Shown one piece after another: positions 20,967 to 31,625 of a DNA stretch of 64,000 nucleotides. The translations under genes were made by a program, and so were the position numbers. Position 1 is the first letter of the stretch; every line of letters starts with the position of its first letter. The notes under the pieces are model-generated. The model did not search any database. It was not told the origin of the DNA and saw only the letters and a program-made list of their open reading frames with translations. The stretch covers positions 124,001-188,000 of the forward strand of contig NHZP01000061.1 of NCBI GenBank assembly GCA_003313425.1. Reading direction: 5' to 3'. This DNA is from Pseudopyrenochaeta lycopersici. Lineage: Eukaryota > Ascomycota > Dothideomycetes > Pleosporales > Pseudopyrenochaetaceae.

Positions 20967-21804
20967 TTACGCTGGCACCACACAATCCGACGATCTCCGT
21001 TCCTGAAAAGCCCTTACACACCCTAGCCAATCTACCTTATAAGGCTTCACCTCTCCTACTGCGTCGCTCACGCCAGCAAACCAACTTTCCGTACCGAAAG
21101 GGTAAAGACAGTAGAACCGATCCAGGCAAACAAACCTGGACTGCCCTACACATTTAGATGCGCAAGGACCGCAATCCTCCTTAACTGAGCATCCACAAGA
21201 CACGCTGCTTGAAAAGCGTCCACTATGCAGAGAAGCGTAAAGGCTGTCTATAGTCGAAGTATCGACCATCCTACCATCCGGCAAGATGAGAATGGGTAGG
21301 ATGCGCTGCAAAAGCACATCTAATGCCTCTAAAGAGAGCTCCGCAAACGCAACAGAGCTCCGCACCTCCCTCTCATAAACGGCATCCACCTTCAATACAA
21401 GAAACGCACGTGGGGTTTTTGTCCACGCGCTAAAAAACTCGGGATAGGCATCCTGACAAGACCTGTGTTCTTCCTGCACACATTGATGAGGAAGCTGCCC
21501 GCTCTCCTTAGTATACCACCAACGTTGTCTGCCATCCGGCTGAACATGGCACGTTACAGAAATACCACGTTGATTGAGTACTTACCCAGTATTCGTTAGA
21601 TCCCTAACGAGCTAGACGCAAGACAAAACGACACTTACCGTTGACCTGCCACCGCATGTCTTGAATGTTGCTAGGTGTTCCCACAAAAGGCTCCCCCCTT
21701 TTACTAAATAAGGACATTTCTATCGATAATAATGTCCTACTAATCGGCGTATCTCTAATCGCATACGTCCGTACCCGGCTGTCCTCTCCAAGAAGTGACT
21801 CCGT
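20967..21804 (-). pseudogene. SDAVG-family gene lacking its ATG (C14)
   Basis: Exons 21639-21804 and 20967-21580 join in phase 1 (donor GTAAGT, acceptor GGGTAAG, 58-nt intron) to give 259 codons of otherwise intact family sequence: VLNQRGISVTC, WWYTKESGQLPHQC, LVLKVDAV, VSCGCSVKEDCGPC and VSDAVGEVKPYKVDWLGC. At the place where other genes have GATGGAGTC this one reads GACGGAGTC, so the start is ACG. A TTG lies one codon upstream, and the next in-frame ATG is about 30 codons in. Either it uses a non-ATG start or it was silenced by one base change. The promoter is intact. Confidence 0.7.
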
Positions 21805-21879
21805 CAATACACAGAAAAAGCAAGCTATTTTACCAAATGAACATTCACACTCCGTGCCAACAGCAAAGACGCTGTTGTA

Positions 21880-21975
21880 ATTATATACATCTCCGTCTTG
21901 CGCACTGCCAAGATAGCCTAGTCCCTAGTTGGCAGAGGGCTGCCCATTCCATGTTGTCTATCGCCATAGACCAAT
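21880..21975 (-). promoter_or_regulatory. promoter module of C14
   Basis: TATA-like ATTATATACA near 21880 and CCAAT at 21971-21975. Confidence 0.7.
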
Positions 21976-22162
21976 CACAGTACTGATTGGAAAAAGAGTG
22001 GGCACAGCAGGGTCAAGTGACCCGCACTGTCCGTGCTCTGCTATGCTTAGTAAGTGCAGCGCCCCTAAACTAATTCTAGTTTAACGCTCCGCTGCGATCT
22101 CCAATCGCGGCCCTGCTTAATTGTAAAGTGTCCAGGGTCTCCAGCGCAAGGCTGGTGACCAC

Positions 22163-22195
22163 TTGACAACTTTCTAGTGAAAGGAATCATATATA
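22163..22195. repeat. cassette core 15 (block type B)
   Basis: Standard core, right arm GGCTGCGCC, followed by the type-B block with a second TTGACAAC before a T-run near 22306-22321. Next core 1,568 bp. Confidence 0.9.
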
Positions 22196-22329
22196 GGCTG
22201 CGCCACACTAGAAAGTTGGTCAGCATAGCCACAGTGACCTCCGCCCCACCAACAACTTGGTGGAGAATATGTACCCCCAAATGACGCTAAACTGCGCACA
22301 GGGCAATTGACAACTTTTTTTTTGCGCCA

Positions 22330-22678
22330 CACTGTGTCGTACTTAGCCAAAATTTCTTTCCTGTCCTAACCTGTTCGACCAACAAATATACAATATTTTC
22401 GGCTGTCGTGAAACAATTTCCGTAAAATAAATTCGTTCCTACTCTCCCAAAAACTGTCTCCGCATAGATGTTCCATCAATGCCATACAAACCACCTTAAC
22501 GCGGGGCCGACAGAGGTATATAATCACAACAGAGGATCTGTGTCCAATCCCCACATAACATTCCATGCACAGACTGATCATCCCACCCTGTAACACAATG
22601 TACACATACGTGAATCTTCTAAAGTATTGTACATTAACAGACATAACTAAACCTACTTAGGTACCCTTCCTAGGGACG
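22330..22678. other. C15 3' region
   Basis: AT-rich. A 92-codon frame (22366-22644, minus strand) is open, but its composition (many Cys, Arg, Val) and lack of relatives here make it doubtful as a gene. Confidence 0.4.
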
Positions 22679-23302
22679 TCAACCGTTTCCCATTCTCAGT
22701 ACGCACCCGCAGTCGTCGCGCATTAGAGGCACAGCACTAGCTGAGGTGCTACCCCCACGAGATGCAATCGTAGCACTCACCAAACAACTGGTCCAAACTA
22801 AACGGACCAGCTCCACCGCGGCGTTGGCATCCACCACGAACGCACTAATACGATGCATGGATGGTAAGAAGTGTTGCACCAACACATCAAGCCGTTCAAC
22901 CGACAACGGCCCGAACATGGCTACGCGATGTACCATTCTGGTACCTGTCAAAGGGACCCCCACACGGTAAACAAGATGAGGACATCGACTACCGCGACGT
23001 CTAACACTGAAGCCATCATAGGTTTGCACATATTCCACCTCATGCTCTTCGGTCTCTGCATCTCCACGAGTATCCTTCGTAAACGACCACGATACACCTC
23101 TACCGACGGCCGCGTAACAAACGACAGAAATCCCTTGCTCCACAAGCTCTACATCCACTGTTAGTCGAGAGTCCCCCAACTTTCTGGTGAAAGGAAGTAT
23201 CCACTTACCGTCCATGTGCCTCCGCACCCACTCTATCTGAGCTGCACTCCCTGCAAGCGCTTCGCAAAGAACACCACTTTCTGACATGTCTACCGACAAC
23301 AT
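22679..23302 (-). CDS. divergent SDAVG-family protein (C15)
   Basis: Exons 23209-23302 and 22679-23148 give 187 aa, with a 60-nt in-frame intron (GTAAGT ... GATGTAG). Exon 1 is short (MLSVDMSESG... WVRRHMDG). Exon 2 keeps ELVEQGISVVC, SWSFTKDT, MFGPLSVERLDVLVQHFLPS and a final CGC motif, but it lacks the SDAVG end, which may be a true short form or a truncation. The intron carries a core-like string at 23177-23196, which I discuss separately. Confidence 0.72.
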   Translation of the reverse strand: MLSVDMSESGVLCEALAGSAAQIEWVRRHMDGKWILPFTRKLGDSRLTVDVELVEQGISVVCYAAVGRGVSWSFTKDTRGDAETEEHEVEYVQTYDGFSVRRRGSRCPHLVYRVGVPLTGTRMVHRVAMFGPLSVERLDVLVQHFLPSMHRISAFVVDANAAVELVRLVWTSCLVSATIASRGGSTSASAVPLMRDDCGCVLRMGNG

Positions 23303-23433
23303 CAAACCTCTTTACCAAGAGCGCCCACTCCGTTAACGAATTGTATTCTACAATCGGCCTACGCCTCAGGTAACACAGGTACAAAATCCCTACTCATATA
23401 TCCCACAATCCGTGGAAAGAGGGGACGCCCTCT

Positions 23434-23542
23434 CTTTATATATGTCAGTCTGTCTCTCCCAGACCCTTGGCCCCACCAAGTTGAACTAGTCCCTACTGGG
23501 CAATATACTGCCTAGTCCCTGTGTCTATCTACATAGCCCAAT
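23434..23542 (-). promoter_or_regulatory. promoter module of C15
   Basis: TATA-like CTTTATATATG near 23434 and CCAAT at 23538-23542. Confidence 0.65.
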
Positions 23543-23730
23543 CAGAAAGCTGATTGAGAGAAAAGTGGGCAACCCTGCGGTCATCTGACCCACACGGTCC
23601 GTGCTGCGTGTTGCTTACCGGGGTCTTTACCTCTAAACTACTTGTAGTTTAACACTTCGTTACTCCCTCCAGTCGCAGGCAAAGCTTAGGGTAAAGCCGT
23701 CGTGGTCCCGAGCGCAAGGCTCCTGACCAC

Positions 23731-23763
23731 TTGACAACTTTCTAGTGAAAGGAATCATATATA
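23731..23763. repeat. cassette core 16
   Basis: Standard core, right arm GCACAAGAAAGTTG. Next core 1,567 bp. Confidence 0.9.
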
Positions 23764-24188
23764 GCACAAGAAAGTTGTCGGAGAGGCCTGTGCGCACAAT
23801 CTGCGCCACAGCAACCCATGTCTGCGCTCTCCCGAGCCACACCCCCAGGTGACTCAGCATGGCCTCCAGCCACACATAATTAGACTTAGCCAAAAAAACT
23901 TGGGATTCTTTTTTTGACTTACCATTTTTTTGGGTTTCAGTTGTTCCACAACTCGATACACTGATTCTGTACTCCTACCACAGTAAAATACTGCCACTTT
24001 ACAGGAAAAACTCTCCCTTATACAATAATTCCTAGTCCCCTCTCTAAAAACACGAGAGATAACCATACATTTATTGCTAATTCTTATCAACAACCTATAC
24101 TCGCTTCACGTATATAGCCAAACGTACAGTATGCAACATACACACTTCGTGCAAAATAATTGTCCTACACACAAACAATGCCTTGCAT

Positions 24189-24905
24189 CTAAAACTCTAC
24201 CACATAACGCGCCTTACTCCCCAGCGCCGGCTGATAACACAAAGGACGTACGGGTCTCAAGACACATTCACATCTTGCATCTACGGCACGGAACCCCTCC
24301 AACAGTGCCACTAGTTCAGTAAACCTGGAACCGGTGCCTCCTCCATAGAGACATGGTAGCACATGCAGTACCAGATAACCAAACGCTGCCTCCGTCAACG
24401 GCACATACGTACCAGTCTCCCTCATCTCTTTCACAGTCGATCCACACCGGTGGCCTGCATACGTGATGACAAGGTGCGACCCCTTCGTACAGGGTCGGCC
24501 CTTACTAACAACTCCAAATTGCCCATAACGCTGGGCATACTCTTCCTCCTCTCCGTCGGATAAACCGTCCACGGTCAATTTATCATCCTCTACAAGGTTC
24601 CACTTGACAGTACCAGAAGGCTCCGCCTCGCACCAGACTGACGTTCCTTGCTTCACAAACTCTGTCCCAGAGAACAAGACCAAGTTAGTTACTTCGAGAT
24701 CCCTCAACCTCCTTTGGACAAGGTAGCACTCACCGTGCAAATTGGCCCTCAACCGTTCCACTTCCTCGCTATCCAGCTTCAACGCATTACTGCACCACGT
24801 TCCGCAGTTTCCCAACGTATCCTCTTTACACTCGATACTCTTATCAGAGAAATGTACTCCGTCCTCCGATAGAGTCGCAGGGAACTTCTCTATGTATTCC
24901 CACAT
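24189..24905 (-). CDS. divergent SDAVG-family protein (C16)
   Basis: Exons 24734-24905 and 24189-24661 give 214 aa. The 72-nt intron (GTGAGT ... GGGACAG, CTAAC branch) is in frame. Exon 1 is MWEYIEKFPATLSEDG... SEEVERLRANLHG. Exon 2 begins EFVKQGTSVWCEA and has KWNLVEDD in place of the WWxTKESG region, YVPLTEAAFGYLVLHVLPCL in place of the LSVE strand, and CECVLRPVRPLC near the end. There is no SDAVG terminus. It forms a subfamily with C32. Confidence 0.75.
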   Translation of the reverse strand: MWEYIEKFPATLSEDGVHFSDKSIECKEDTLGNCGTWCSNALKLDSEEVERLRANLHGECYLVQRRLRDLEVTNLVLFSGTEFVKQGTSVWCEAEPSGTVKWNLVEDDKLTVDGLSDGEEEEYAQRYGQFGVVSKGRPCTKGSHLVITYAGHRCGSTVKEMRETGTYVPLTEAAFGYLVLHVLPCLYGGGTGSRFTELVALLEGFRAVDARCECVLRPVRPLCYQPALGSKARYVVEF

Positions 24906-25000
24906 CGTTCAAACACTCCGTGAAACCTGTACACACAGACACACTACCCGTGCGATAAAGAAGACAAAAAGCAGGAGGAGAGGAGGAGGGCGCTCCCCTC

Positions 25001-25083
25001 TCTTATATATATCAGTCTGTCTCTCCCAGACCCTTGGCAATACCAAGAAACGTCATTCCATGTAGTTATATCCATAGACCAAT
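25001..25083 (-). promoter_or_regulatory. promoter module of C16
   Basis: TATA-like CTTATATATA near 25002 and CCAAT at 25079-25083. Here the CTAGTCCCTAG hairpin is missing. Confidence 0.65.
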
Positions 25084-25297
25084 CACAGTACTGATTGAGA
25101 GGGTGGTGGGGCCAAGAGTGTCTCCCACGTGCCCACTACGATCAGATGATCTCGCGCTACGTCCGTGCGCTAGCGGGCTTACTAGTGCTTATGCCCCCAA
25201 ACTACAAGTAGTTTGACGCGTCCGCTTCTCCCTCCAGTCGTAGGCAAAGCTTACAATGTAAAGTGGCAAGGGTAAGGAGCGCAAGGCTCCTGACCAC

Positions 25298-25330
25298 TTG
25301 ACAACTTTCTAGTGAAAGGAATCATATATA
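25298..25330. repeat. cassette core 17
   Basis: Standard core, right arm GGCAAAACGCC. Next core 1,568 bp. Confidence 0.9.
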
Positions 25331-25704
25331 GGCAAAACGCCACACTAGAAAGTTGAGTCGGGGCCCGTGCCCCCCCATGTGCCACATCTCCTGCTGACTC
25401 GGCGTGCCCTCCAGCCACACGGAAAATGGACTTACGCATTTTTTTTTTCTTTGGAGATGGTGCTCCATCCCAAGGGCGCCCACACCCTTACTAATGAAGC
25501 TCCGCACTACCATTGTTCATTTTTTTGTTCTCATCACCCTACCATTACCATGTTAGCAACTATATGTAAAAAAGTAAATACACTTACCATAATATACTTT
25601 ACTATAACATACCATATGGACTTGATACTTTTTGTATCCTACTGAGATATATTATTACCATTACATGGACACAGGGACTACGTACTCTTACCATCACGAT
25701 ATTC

Positions 25705-26487
25705 TTACCAAAAACGAGTGCAACTCAACCAGTTCCTTCCCGATGGTAGTACTGCTCCCACAGCGTCACTGATCCCAGTAAACCAATACGACTCTCTACA
25801 TGGCCGTACCCCGGAAAATTCATCTACTCGAACAAACCTAGCCTTAAAAAATTGTACATACGCACAAGGCTCACACTTTCTACGCGCCGTACATGCGCAA
25901 TCGACACACGTACTGTACCACCCATTGTCCAACGAGTACAACAATATAGAAGACGTCATAAAAGTATCCGCCCTCTGCCCTTCTGGTAGGATGAGAAGGG
26001 GTACTATGCGTTCCACGACCACATCGAGTGCCTCTACCGAGAGCTGCGCAAAAGCAACCTGGCTCTCGACCACCCCATCCGGGTGGAGTGCATCCACCTT
26101 GAGGACCAGGAGCGACTGCCGGGTCCCACCTTCGGCACTAAGTTCCTTATAATCTTTTAGACAAAATATATGCTGTTGCTCCACACACTGTTGAGAGAGT
26201 CGTCCACTTTCTTTAGTTACCCACCAAGATTGTCTCCCCGACAAATCCAAGAAGATTGTGAGAGACATCCCGCGTTCCACTAGCGCTGCTACTCCGTCAG
26301 TTTTAGAAGACGAGTGGGAAAAAAGACACTGACTATGCACGTGACCTCTCACGCATTGCCGCTCCGCACCTGTCTCTACAGACAATAGGAAAAAACTTCC
26401 TTCCTCCAACGCTTCTAGAAGAGACAAGAAGCTTATAGCAGAAACAGCCTCCGCATTGCCAGTGCCCTGCCCGGCTTGCGACTCCAT
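25705..26487 (-). CDS. SDAVG-family protein (C17)
   Basis: Exons 26334-26487 and 25705-26285 give 244 aa. The 48-nt intron (donor GTCAGT, acceptor AGTAGCAG) is in frame. Exon 1 is MESQAGQGTGNAEAV... VRGHVH. Exon 2 has LVERGMSLTIF, WWVTKESGRLSQQC, LLVLKVDALH, VAFAQLSVEALDVVVERIVPL, VDCACTARRKCEPC and ISDAVGAVLPSGRNWLSC. The ATG is chosen at the shared GCGATGGAGTC context rather than at the longer open frame to 26580. Confidence 0.83.
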   Translation of the reverse strand: MESQAGQGTGNAEAVSAISFLSLLEALEEGSFFLLSVETGAERQCVRGHVHSQCLFSHSSSKTDGVAALVERGMSLTIFLDLSGRQSWWVTKESGRLSQQCVEQQHIFCLKDYKELSAEGGTRQSLLVLKVDALHPDGVVESQVAFAQLSVEALDVVVERIVPLLILPEGQRADTFMTSSILLYSLDNGWYSTCVDCACTARRKCEPCAYVQFFKARFVRVDEFSGVRPCRESYWFTGISDAVGAVLPSGRNWLSCTRFW

Positions 26488-26563
26488 CGCGCGGTAATAC
26501 AAGAAGAAAACAAACCCTTGAGGAAGTGAAGCACATCCGTGAACACAGATTCTCTGTTCGTGT

Positions 26564-26657
26564 GATATATTCATGTCCATGCTGTCTTCGCCAAGAAATG
26601 CTAGTCCCTAGTGAGCAACCAAATGCACATTCCATGCGTCTATAGCTATAGACCAAT
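26564..26657 (-). promoter_or_regulatory. promoter module of C17
   Basis: TATA-like GATATATTC near 26564 and CCAAT at 26653-26657. Confidence 0.65.
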
Positions 26658-26865
26658 CAGACAACTGATTGAGGACGGAGTGGGGGCAGGAGTGCCACCC
26701 ACGGGTAACCCAGCGTCATCTGACTCACACAGTCCGTGCTTCGTGTTACTTAAGCGTGCATGGCCCCTAGGCTTTAAAAAGCCTACCGCTTCGCTGTTCC
26801 CTCCAGTCACAGGCCCTGCTTAGGTGTAAAGTGTCAGGGGTAAGGAGCGCAAGGCTCCTGACCAC

Positions 26866-26898
26866 TTGACAACTTTCTAGTGAAAGGAATCATATATA
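26866..26898. repeat. cassette core 18
   Basis: Standard core, right arm GGCAAAACGCC. C18/C12 identity starts at or just left of it. Next core 1,583 bp. Confidence 0.92.
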
Positions 26899-27314
26899 GG
26901 CAAAACGCCACACTAGAAAGTTGAGTCGGGGCCCGTGCCCCCTCCATGCGCCACACTCCATGTGACCTGGGATCGCCTCCAGCCACAACAAAATTGGACT
27001 TAGCCAATTTTTTATTTTTTTCTGAGAGATGGTGTTCCATCCTGAGGGCTCCCACACCCTTACTGACCAAGCTGCGCACCACAAATTCTGATTTGTTGTA
27101 AGGGCCCTGCCATTACTACATTAATACTCTTTTCGAAGAGATAAAAATAATTACACTGCTAGTATAACAAACATACCTAGGACGCTACACTACTACTACA
27201 CACCGATGCGGATTCCTGCACCTATGATTACTAAAAACACACGTGGATTACAAGATCACACCATTGTTAACAATACCATAGTATACTCCGTACCTTAGAT
27301 AAACATGATGCCAC

Positions 27315-28091
27315 CTACAGACTGGAACAGGAAAGCCACTCACACCGCAAGGGATGGACTTCTCCTACCGCATCGCTGCGTCCAGCAAACCACACGGACT
27401 CTCCAAAAGGCCATACACAATGGAATCGGTCTAGACGAACAAACCTTTGAGATTTATAAGATAAAAACCCACAAGGCTCACATGCCCTGTGCAGCGTACA
27501 CGCGCAGTCCACGCTGGTGCTATACCATCCATTGTCTAACAACTGAAGCACTTCGTCAACAACAGAAGCCTCCGCCCTCTGCCCTCCAGGTAGTATAAGA
27601 AGAGGTAAAATGCGCTGTACAAGCACATCAAGTCCCTCTATTGAGAGCTCCGCAAACGCAACAAAGCTCCGCTCCACCCCATACAAGCGTGCGTCTACCT
27701 TGAGCACAAGGAGCGACTGTCGAATAAATCTCTGCGCATAACGTTCCTTGTAGTCTTCCGGACATAATCTGCGCTTATGAGAAAGGCATTGGATAGGAAG
27801 GCATCCGCTTTCTTTGGTGAGCCACCAAGACTGTTCTCCCGACAATTCCATACAGAAGGTAAGGGACACAGCTTGCTCCACCAGCTCTATTATTCTATTA
27901 GTTGGGGAAGCCCAACCTAACGAAAGAAGTACATACTTACTAGGAATGTGCCTCCGCACCTCTTGAATGTTTGCCGCTGTCCCAGGGAAGGGGGAGCCCC
28001 TCTGACCCGGCCGAAGCTGGTCGAGTGACAGTAAATCACCATCACCAACAGCCTTGACCAGGCTAGTTCCCTGCCCGGTATACGATGCCAT
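27315..28091 (-). CDS. SDAVG-family protein (C18, copy of C12)
   Basis: Exons 27941-28091 and 27315-27886. Identical to the C12 gene at a constant offset of 9,409 bp from core to core with no indels, so the copy is very recent. The left neighbour C17 and right neighbour C19 differ from those of C12. Confidence 0.85.
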   Translation of the reverse strand: MASYTGQGTSLVKAVGDGDLLSLDQLRPGQRGSPFPGTAANIQEVRRHIPSKYVLLSLGWASPTNRIIELVEQAVSLTFCMELSGEQSWWLTKESGCLPIQCLSHKRRLCPEDYKERYAQRFIRQSLLVLKVDARLYGVERSFVAFAELSIEGLDVLVQRILPLLILPGGQRAEASVVDEVLQLLDNGWYSTSVDCACTLHRACEPCGFLSYKSQRFVRLDRFHCVWPFGESVWFAGRSDAVGEVHPLRCEWLSCSSL

Positions 28092-28144
28092 CGCAATGAA
28101 GTTTTAAAAAACACACTCCGTGCCAACAGCAGAGACGCTGTTGT

Positions 28145-28240
28145 AGTTATATACATCTCTTCCTTGTGCACCGCCAAGAGAAACTACTACATAGTACGCA
28201 ACAGGGTGCCCACTCCATGCGTCTACATCCATAGACCAAT
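28145..28240 (-). promoter_or_regulatory. promoter module of C18
   Basis: Copy of the C12 module. CCAAT at 28236-28240. Confidence 0.7.
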
Positions 28241-28448
28241 CAGAAACCCGATTGAGAGGGTGGTGGGGCCAGGTGTGTCTCCCACGTGCAACACAAGGTC
28301 AGATGACCGCACTGCCCGTGCGTTGTGTTACTTACAGGGGGCAGAGGCCCTAAACTACTCGTAGTTTAACGCTCCGCTGCCTAGTCCCTAGGCGTGCCCT
28401 GCTTAACGGTAAAGCCGTCGTAGCCAGGAGCACAAGGCTCCCGACCAC

Positions 28449-28481
28449 TTGACAACTTTCTAGTGAAAGGAATCATATATA
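28449..28481. repeat. cassette core 19 (block type B)
   Basis: Standard core. Right arm GGCTGCGCCTC. C12/C18 identity ends here. Next core 1,573 bp. Confidence 0.92.
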
Positions 28482-28825
28482 GGCTGCGCCTCACTAGAAA
28501 TGTTGACTGTGGCTGGAGTGTGACCTCCCGCCCACCCACTTCTGGGTGAGCACCATGTACCTCCGGAACTGCGCTAAATCGCGCACAGGCCAATCCTCAA
28601 CTTCTTTTTTCGCCACACCGTGTCCGACTTAGTAAATTCCAGTCCTGCTGCAAAAAAATACTGCTATTACAAAATGACAGAACAAAGCAATACAGTCTAC
28701 TACTACAACTGCTACCGCAACGTATATCAAAACCGCGTTTACCTATACAATAGATCAGTAACTATACAAACCTCAACTACCGTTTACAAATATACTATTA
28801 CCTTAACAACTCTGTCGTAAGTGTA

Positions 28826-29561
28826 CTACGTACCACGTAATAACACAGTACCACTACAGGAATGCCGCCTACGCAGACAGCCAAACACAACCTCATGTAA
28901 CACATGATAGAGCTTATCGCGCCAGACAAAGGTAACCCTCCAGTCCCCACAAAGAACGATATCCTGCGGGACCTCTCTCCCACGGGATTCCCAAAAGAAG
29001 GGAATAATCGTCTCTACCAACGCATCCAACGACTTCGTACATAGCATAGTGATACACACATCACAGCTTTGAGCATGGCTCCAACATGGCCAAGGAACCC
29101 TTCGCAGGACAAGATAGCCTTCGCCTGCTGCTGGTAAAGAAGGCTTTACACGCAAGAGGCAGTTACAACCCCACATACTGCCACAAAGCAGCGCCCTCTG
29201 CGCACCATTCCATATAAGCCGCCACGCTCTCCATGGCCGAGAAACGTCGCACTCCAGTACCACTCCATGGGACACAAGAACTGCGTGAGGGATCAACAAT
29301 ACCGCAGCTACACTGCACAACTCCGTCTAACTCACTGTCCACGTGATCCCTCACAAGAGCGAGCTCCGCCAAAGAGAAGACCTCTGAAGGCATATCGCTC
29401 CGCTGTGCCCGCACCCATGCGCTAAACCCTTTCGTAACAGATGACCTCCAGCCGCGACAAACACGTCGCAGCAACGCAAGCTCAGTGAGGGTCCCTACAT
29501 GCTCAACAATGCAAAGAGCAACATCCGCGCTCATAGTTTCCATACTATAACTATTAAGCAT
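28826..29561 (-). CDS. F-box-like / SDAVG-family fusion protein (C19)
   Basis: Exons 29336-29561 and 28826-29280 join in phase 1 (donor GTGAGT, acceptor ACGCAG, 55-nt intron) to give 226 aa. Exon 1 carries an F-box-like stretch (MSADVALCIVEHVGTLTEL then ALLRRVCRGWR, about residues 10-40) and ends VRDHVD, as family exon 1s do. Exon 2 opens ILVSHGVVLEC, has TKSLDALVETIIPFFW in place of LSVEALDVLVQRILPLL, and lacks the SDAVG end. F-boxes usually link targets to SCF ubiquitin ligases. That role is inferred here. Confidence 0.72.
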
Positions 29562-29672
29562 ACGCTAGTGCAACAGCCCTTTGCATCCACAAAAGACACT
29601 CGAGGCAAACCCACCAACGTCCTGCCTCCGTGAGGGCGTCGGTAATGAAAGAGTCGGCCATGACCGGCCTTA

Positions 29673-29808
29673 CTTATATATACTACTACCTCCATACATG
29701 ACTACCCGTCACAACCAAGTATCTACCTAGAATATTCTTCGCCAAGAGAAACTAGTCCCTAGTAGGCAACAAAGTGCTCCCTCCCTGTGTCTATCGCCAT
29801 AGACCAAT
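29673..29808 (-). promoter_or_regulatory. promoter module of C19
   Basis: TATA-like CTTATATATA near 29673 and CCAAT at 29804-29808. The spacing is longer than usual. Confidence 0.6.
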
Positions 29809-30021
29809 CAGACGAAGAATCTGAGTGGAGTGGGGGCAAGAGTGCCTCCCACGTGTAACCCAGAGATCAGATGATCTTGCGCTACGTCCGTGCGCCGGGT
29901 TACTTAAGAGTGCAGCGGCCCTAGCCTACAAGTAGTCTACCGCTTCGCTACTCCTTCCAGTCGTTGGCCCTGCTTACATGTAAAGTGTCAGGGGTCAAGG
30001 AGCACGGGGCTCCTCGACCAC

Positions 30022-30054
30022 TTGACAACTTTCTAGTGAAAGGAATCATATATA
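30022..30054. repeat. cassette core 20
   Basis: Standard core, right arm CACAAGAAAGTTG. Left limit of C20/C33 identity. Next core 1,571 bp. Confidence 0.92.
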
Positions 30055-30458
30055 CACAAGAAAGTTGTCGGAGGGGCCCGTGCGCGCAACATTCGCGCCA
30101 CAGCTGACTCTCCCGAGCCACACCCATGTGACTTAGTGTGCCCTCCAGCCACTGTTCCTGTGGACTTAGCCAATTTTTTTTCCTGAGCGAAGGGCATCCA
30201 CACCCTTACTAATCAAGCTTCGCACCACAACTTCTTTGATGTTCTTGCTTTCTACAAAACCTACACAATATAATCAGCATATATACTATAGTATAGAAAC
30301 AGTTCATTAAAACAAAATAAATACAAGGACATACCTATTTACCATTACAACCTATTATACTACTTAGTATTGCAGAGCATACTAGATACTAAGGACAGAG
30401 ACCCTCCTACTACTACCTCTGTCTGCGCCCTCCTACATCAAATTTACATTGATTGTAA

Positions 30459-31240
30459 CTACTGCCAAAGGCAACCTAACCAGTCCTCACCACCTGGGAG
30501 TATAACGCCTACCGCATCGCTGACCCCAGTGAACCAACTTTTGGCACTACATGGGTTGAGACACAGAAACCTCTTCTGCACGATAAACCGTGGCGGCATA
30601 CACTTGGCCGATGCACAAGGCTCACACATCCTACCCGACATGCACCCGCAGTCTACCCGCGTACTGTAGTACCCTGAGCCTAACTCACACAGCAGCGCTT
30701 TAACAGCAAGGACGCCCGCCCTCTGCCCTTCTGGTAGGATGAGAAGGGGTAGGATGCGTTCCACGACCACATCGAGTGCCTCTACTGAAAGCTCCGCAAA
30801 CACAACAGAGCTCCCCACCTGACCACAATCCGGATACAAGGTGTCCACCTTAAGAACCAGAAGGGACTGCAGCGTGCTAGTACCCTGTACACTACGCTCT
30901 CCAAACTCATCTAAGCAAAGCGCGTGCTGTTGCTCTAAGCACTGCCGTGGAGGTTGCCCACTCTCTTTGGTCACCCACCAGGAGTGTCTACCTAAAGAGT
31001 CCACGTGAACCGTGAGAGACACATTGCGTTCCACAAGCTCTACTACTCCGTTAGTGGAGAGTCCCCCAACTTTCTGGTGAAAGGAAGTATCCACTTACCG
31101 TCCATGTGCCTCCGCACCCATTGCAGATTGTTGGCTGTCCCAGGGAAGGGCTCCCCCTTGCTACCTGATACAAAGGTATCAAAAGATAACATACTACTAG
31201 CGGAGACCATAGTAGTACCGTACCTAGTATGCGACTCCAT
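30459..31240 (-). CDS. SDAVG-family protein (C20)
   Basis: Exons 31099-31240 and 30459-31039 join in phase 1 (donor GTAAGT, acceptor GTAGTAG, 59-nt intron) to give 240 aa. Exon 1 is MESHTRYGTTMVSAS... WVRRHMDG. Exon 2 has ELVERNVSLTVHV, WWVTKESGQPPRQC, LLVLKVDTLY, VVFAELSVEALDVVVERILPL, VDCGCMSGRMCEPC and VSDAVGVILPGGEDWLGC. The two exons are in different frames, so splicing is required. The intron holds a near-copy of the core at 31067-31086. Confidence 0.84.
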
Positions 31241-31309
31241 CGCCGGGAAAAACCATAGTCCCTTAGAAGCGTGCAACACATCCGTGCTAACAGCAGAGAC
31301 GCTGTTGTA

Positions 31310-31404
31310 ATTATATAGATATCTACCATGGTCTCCGCCAAGGAATGCTAGTCCCTAGTAAGCGAAGAAACGCACACTCCCTATGTCTACGTCCATAGAC
31401 CAAT
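31310..31404 (-). promoter_or_regulatory. promoter module of C20
   Basis: TATA-like ATTATATAG near 31310 and CCAAT at 31400-31404. Confidence 0.7.
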
Positions 31405-31592
31405 CAGAAAGCTGATTGAAAGAAAATGCGGCACAGCAAGGTCAAGTGACCCGCACAGTCCGTGCTCTGCTCTGCTTACAGGGGGCAGCGCCTCTAAACT
31501 AATTCTAGTTTAACCCTTCGGTACTCCCTCCAGTCGTAGGCTCTGCTTAGATGTAAAGTGTCCAGGATCAGAAGCGCAAGGCTCCTGACCAC

Positions 31593-31625
31593 TTGACAAC
31601 TTTCTAGTGAAAGGAATCATATATA
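31593..31625. repeat. cassette core 21
   Basis: Standard core, right arm CACAAGAAAGTTG. Right limit of C20/C33 identity. Next core 1,568 bp. Confidence 0.92.

Noticed and set aside
25718..26152. Plus-strand ORFs antisense to family genes (for example 25718-26152, 14858-15361)
   Set aside because: Shadow frames of the conserved minus-strand exons, with no promoter on that side. Many begin with non-ATG codons.
17457..28481. Assembly artefact as the cause of identical cassette pairs
   Set aside because: Each copy has different neighbours, boundaries always at the core, and pairs are dispersed. It cannot be fully excluded without reads spanning whole cassettes.
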